Part shown: piece by piece, positions 19,556 through 21,614 of the stretch
Position numbering within the stretch: position 1 is the stretch's first letter
Layout of the letters: every line of letters starts with the position of its first letter
Assembly (NCBI GenBank): GCA_025450975.1
Contig: JANWLI010000129.1
Coordinates: 1-21,614 of the forward strand
Length of the DNA: 21,614 bases
Direction of reading: 5' to 3'
DNA from: Candidatus Kapaibacterium sp.
GTDB lineage: Bacteria > Bacteroidota > Ignavibacteria > Palsa-1295
Made by a program: the position numbers and the translations under genes
Notes under the pieces: generated by a model
What the model saw: the letters and a program-made list of their open reading frames with translations, nothing else
What the model was told of the DNA's origin: nothing
The model's database searches: none

Positions 19556-21614
19556 TTAATCATTAACACCGCTCATCGCCCGAGGTAGTGCGTCGCGATA
19601 CGATGCATGCAACTCCTCCACCGGCACACGGATCATATTGCGCACTACAAAATCCGTGCCTTCCGAAACTGTACCTAACTTAACTGCCTGGAGTTTGTGC
19701 TGACTAGCGATCGCAAGAAGATCCTGCTCATGCTTAGCATCGACACTAACGACGACTCTTCCCTGCTGCTCGCCGAATAAGGCGGCATCGCGACGGCCTG
19801 TGATCTCAACTGTTACGTCAATTCCCCGACCGCCCGTAAAGCACGACTCGGCAAGAGCTACTAAGAGCCCGCCATCGCTGACATCATGCGCGTTCGCAAC
19901 GACCTTGCGATTTGCAAGGTCTAGAAGTGTGCGGATGAGGCGCTTCTCTCCATCGAGGTCGAGATACGGCGCATCGCCAAGTGCCTTACCACCTTGAATG
20001 AGCGTCATGTACTCACTGCCACCAAGTCCGTCAAAGCGATCGGAGGAATGATATGCAGTTAAGAGATAAATGCTGTCGCCAGCGTTCTTAAATCCTGCAG
20101 TAACTGTGTTCGCTACATCGTCGATCACACCAAGCATGCCGATCGTCGGCGTCGGGAAGACTGCAGAGTCAGGGCTCTCGTTGTAGAAACTTACATTGCC
20201 GCCCGTGACTGGCGTTTCCAACACTTTACATGCATCCCCCATACCACGAATGGCTTCGGCAAACTGATAATAAACTTCCGGATCGTACGGGTTACCAAAA
20301 TTCAGACAGTTTGTGATCGCCGTCGGTAACGCACCAACACATGCGACATTGCGCGCCGACTCAGCTACGGCAATCGCGCCGCCGCGATACGGGTTGAGAT
20401 AGACGTAGCGACCATTGCAATCAGTCTTGAGTGCGATGCCCTTCGAGGTGCCCTTAATGCGAACAACTGAGGCATCGCTGCCTTCAAGTGCAAGAGTGTT
20501 TGTCCGTACCATCGAATCATACTGCTCATACACCCAGCGCTTGCTGGCAATGTTTGCAGATGACAGAAGATTCTTCAGCGTGCCCGTAATATCTGTCACA
20601 TCGGGCACGGTTTCAAAACCGAAGGCGCGCGTTGCAGCAAGATACTTAGGCTCCTGCTTCTCACGGATATAGACGGGTGTCATGTCGCCGCCAAGGGCAA
20701 GTGCCTTCGATGGAATATCGGCAACAATCTCACCGTGATAACGAATCACGACACGGCCGGTGTCGGTTACACTACCGATCTCTTCAGCCGGAAGATCCCA
20801 TTTCGTAAAAATAGCCTTAATCCTGTCGACATTCTTCGGCTCGACGACGACGAGCATGCGCTCCTGCGATTCCGAAAGCATGATCTCGTAAGCCGACATC
20901 GTCGCCTCGCGGAGCGGGACTTTGTTGAGATCGACATCCATACCAGTGCCTGCTTTGAAGCTCATTTCCGATGTCGAACAGGAAATACCGGCTGCACCCA
21001 TATCCTGCATACCGACTACGACGCCGGCGTCGATCGCTTCAAGCGTCGCTTCAAGGAGAAGTTTCTCTGTGAAAGGATCGCCAACTTGCACTGTCGGACG
21101 AAGTGCTTCCGATCCTTCTGCGAAGACAGCGCTTGCAAGTAAACTTGCTCCATGAATGCCGTCACGGCCTGTGCTTGAGCCGACAATAAGTACGGCATTT
21201 CCTACGCCACTTGCAGATGCGCTGATCGTCTTGCCATGCTCGACGATACCAACGGCCATTGCATTGACTAGCGGATTACCCTGATAGCTTGGGTCGAAGT
21301 AGACTTCGCCGGCAACCGTCGGCACGCCGAAGGAATTACCGTAATCAGCAATACCATGCACAACGCCGCGAAGCAAATACTTGGTACGTTCGTTTTCCAG
21401 TGAGCCAAAGCGCAGTGAGTTCAGCGCAGCGATTGGGCGGGCCCCCATGGTGAAGATATCTCGAAGGATTCCACCGACACCGGTTGCAGCCCCTTCGTAG
21501 GGTACGATGGCTGACGGATGATTATGCGATTCGATCTTAAAGGCGACGGCCAGGCCATTCCCAATATCGACAAGCCCTGCATTCTCCTCACCTGCTTCGA
21601 CAAGAAGGTGCTTC
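19556..21614 (-). CDS. purL: Phosphoribosylformylglycinamidine synthase II, 5' end outside the window
   Basis: The frame runs off the right edge; 685 residues are visible and roughly 55-75 N-terminal residues are missing compared with the small, about 740-residue PurL of B. subtilis type. PurL uses ATP and glutamine-derived ammonia to turn FGAR into FGAM in purine synthesis, with PurS and PurQ as partners. Visible motifs: FKIESHNHPSA (with the His of the catalytic site), PYEGAATGVGGILRDIFTMGARPIA, then two repeats of the AIR-synthase-type fold: QDMGAAGISCSTSEM and, in the second half, NAHDVSDGGLLVALAE. Codons in the frame extend upstream of the ATG at 21448, which is an internal Met (IFTMGARP). 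The kinase gene follows after 9 bases. Confidence 0.96.
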   Translation of the reverse strand, partial: KHLLVEAGEENAGLVDIGNGLAVAFKIESHNHPSAIVPYEGAATGVGGILRDIFTMGARPIAALNSLRFGSLENERTKYLLRGVVHGIADYGNSFGVPTVAGEVYFDPSYQGNPLVNAMAVGIVEHGKTISASASGVGNAVLIVGSSTGRDGIHGASLLASAVFAEGSEALRPTVQVGDPFTEKLLLEATLEAIDAGVVVGMQDMGAAGISCSTSEMSFKAGTGMDVDLNKVPLREATMSAYEIMLSESQERMLVVVEPKNVDRIKAIFTKWDLPAEEIGSVTDTGRVVIRYHGEIVADIPSKALALGGDMTPVYIREKQEPKYLAATRAFGFETVPDVTDITGTLKNLLSSANIASKRWVYEQYDSMVRTNTLALEGSDASVVRIKGTSKGIALKTDCNGRYVYLNPYRGGAIAVAESARNVACVGALPTAITNCLNFGNPYDPEVYYQFAEAIRGMGDACKVLETPVTGGNVSFYNESPDSAVFPTPTIGMLGVIDDVANTVTAGFKNAGDSIYLLTAYHSSDRFDGLGGSEYMTLIQGGKALGDAPYLDLDGEKRLIRTLLDLANRKVVANAHDVSDGGLLVALAESCFTGGRGIDVTVEITGRRDAALFGEQQGRVVVSVDAKHEQDLLAIASQHKLQAVKLGTVSEGTDFVVRNMIRVPVEELHASYRDALPRAMSGVND

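Overview
The window comes from a bacterial chromosome of roughly 50-55% GC. It looks like a member of the Bacteroidetes/Chlorobi (FCB) group, possibly near the Kapabacteria or Ignavibacteria; this placement is inference from gene content and not a database result. The support is: promoter-like sites of the Bacteroidetes form TTG-N19/20-TAnnTTTG (best at 16279-16309), mostly weak or absent Shine-Dalgarno sequences, lipoproteins and a possible beta-barrel protein pointing to a Gram-negative envelope, and an exbB-exbD-exbD-tonB-tonB-(phosphate-binding-like protein) cluster. No rRNA, tRNA, transposase, phage gene or CRISPR array was seen.

Layout. 1-2724: the 3' end of an unrecognised gene converges on, and overlaps, a probable outer-membrane protein gene. 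That gene sits 6 bases behind a succinate dehydrogenase flavoprotein gene (sdhA) with no sdhB or sdhC beside it. 2725-5873: a rightward pair, a large secreted subtilisin-like lipoprotein protease and a small membrane-anchored Cys/Gly/Ser-rich protein. 5888-8635: a leftward pair, an MDR-family oxidoreductase and a TIR-TolB-like-TPR protein whose two halves differ in base composition. 8775-9595: a small winged-helix-like protein and a convergent secreted beta-sandwich protein sharing a terminator region. 9596-10194: 600 bases without a gene, holding paired inverted repeats and an interspersed repeat. 10195-11304: the beta subunit of a 2-oxoacid:ferredoxin oxidoreductase. 11389-16190: the TonB energy-transduction cluster, read leftward, with internal terminators. 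16332-19546: an NtrC-type response regulator and its histidine kinase, overlapping by 4 bases. 19556-21614: purL, cut by the right edge.

How they work together. ExbB, two ExbD proteins and two TonB paralogues should form an inner-membrane motor that energises outer-membrane transport. The small membrane protein and the periplasmic binding-like protein are the distal members of that run. The kinase/regulator pair lies directly upstream of the motor genes, but exbB has its own promoter-like site. sdhA (TCA cycle and respiration) and the ferredoxin oxidoreductase beta subunit (reductive or oxidative 2-oxoacid metabolism) are both single subunits separated from their partners.

The most unusual content is not a protein system. 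Three unrelated inverted-repeat elements (873-966, 10034-10116, 11308-11385) lie in or beside gene boundaries. The first is built of 7-bp units and appears to supply the start codon and the hydrophobic core of the signal peptide of the neighbouring outer-membrane protein. The TIR-TolB-TPR protein is the best candidate for a signalling or defence function.
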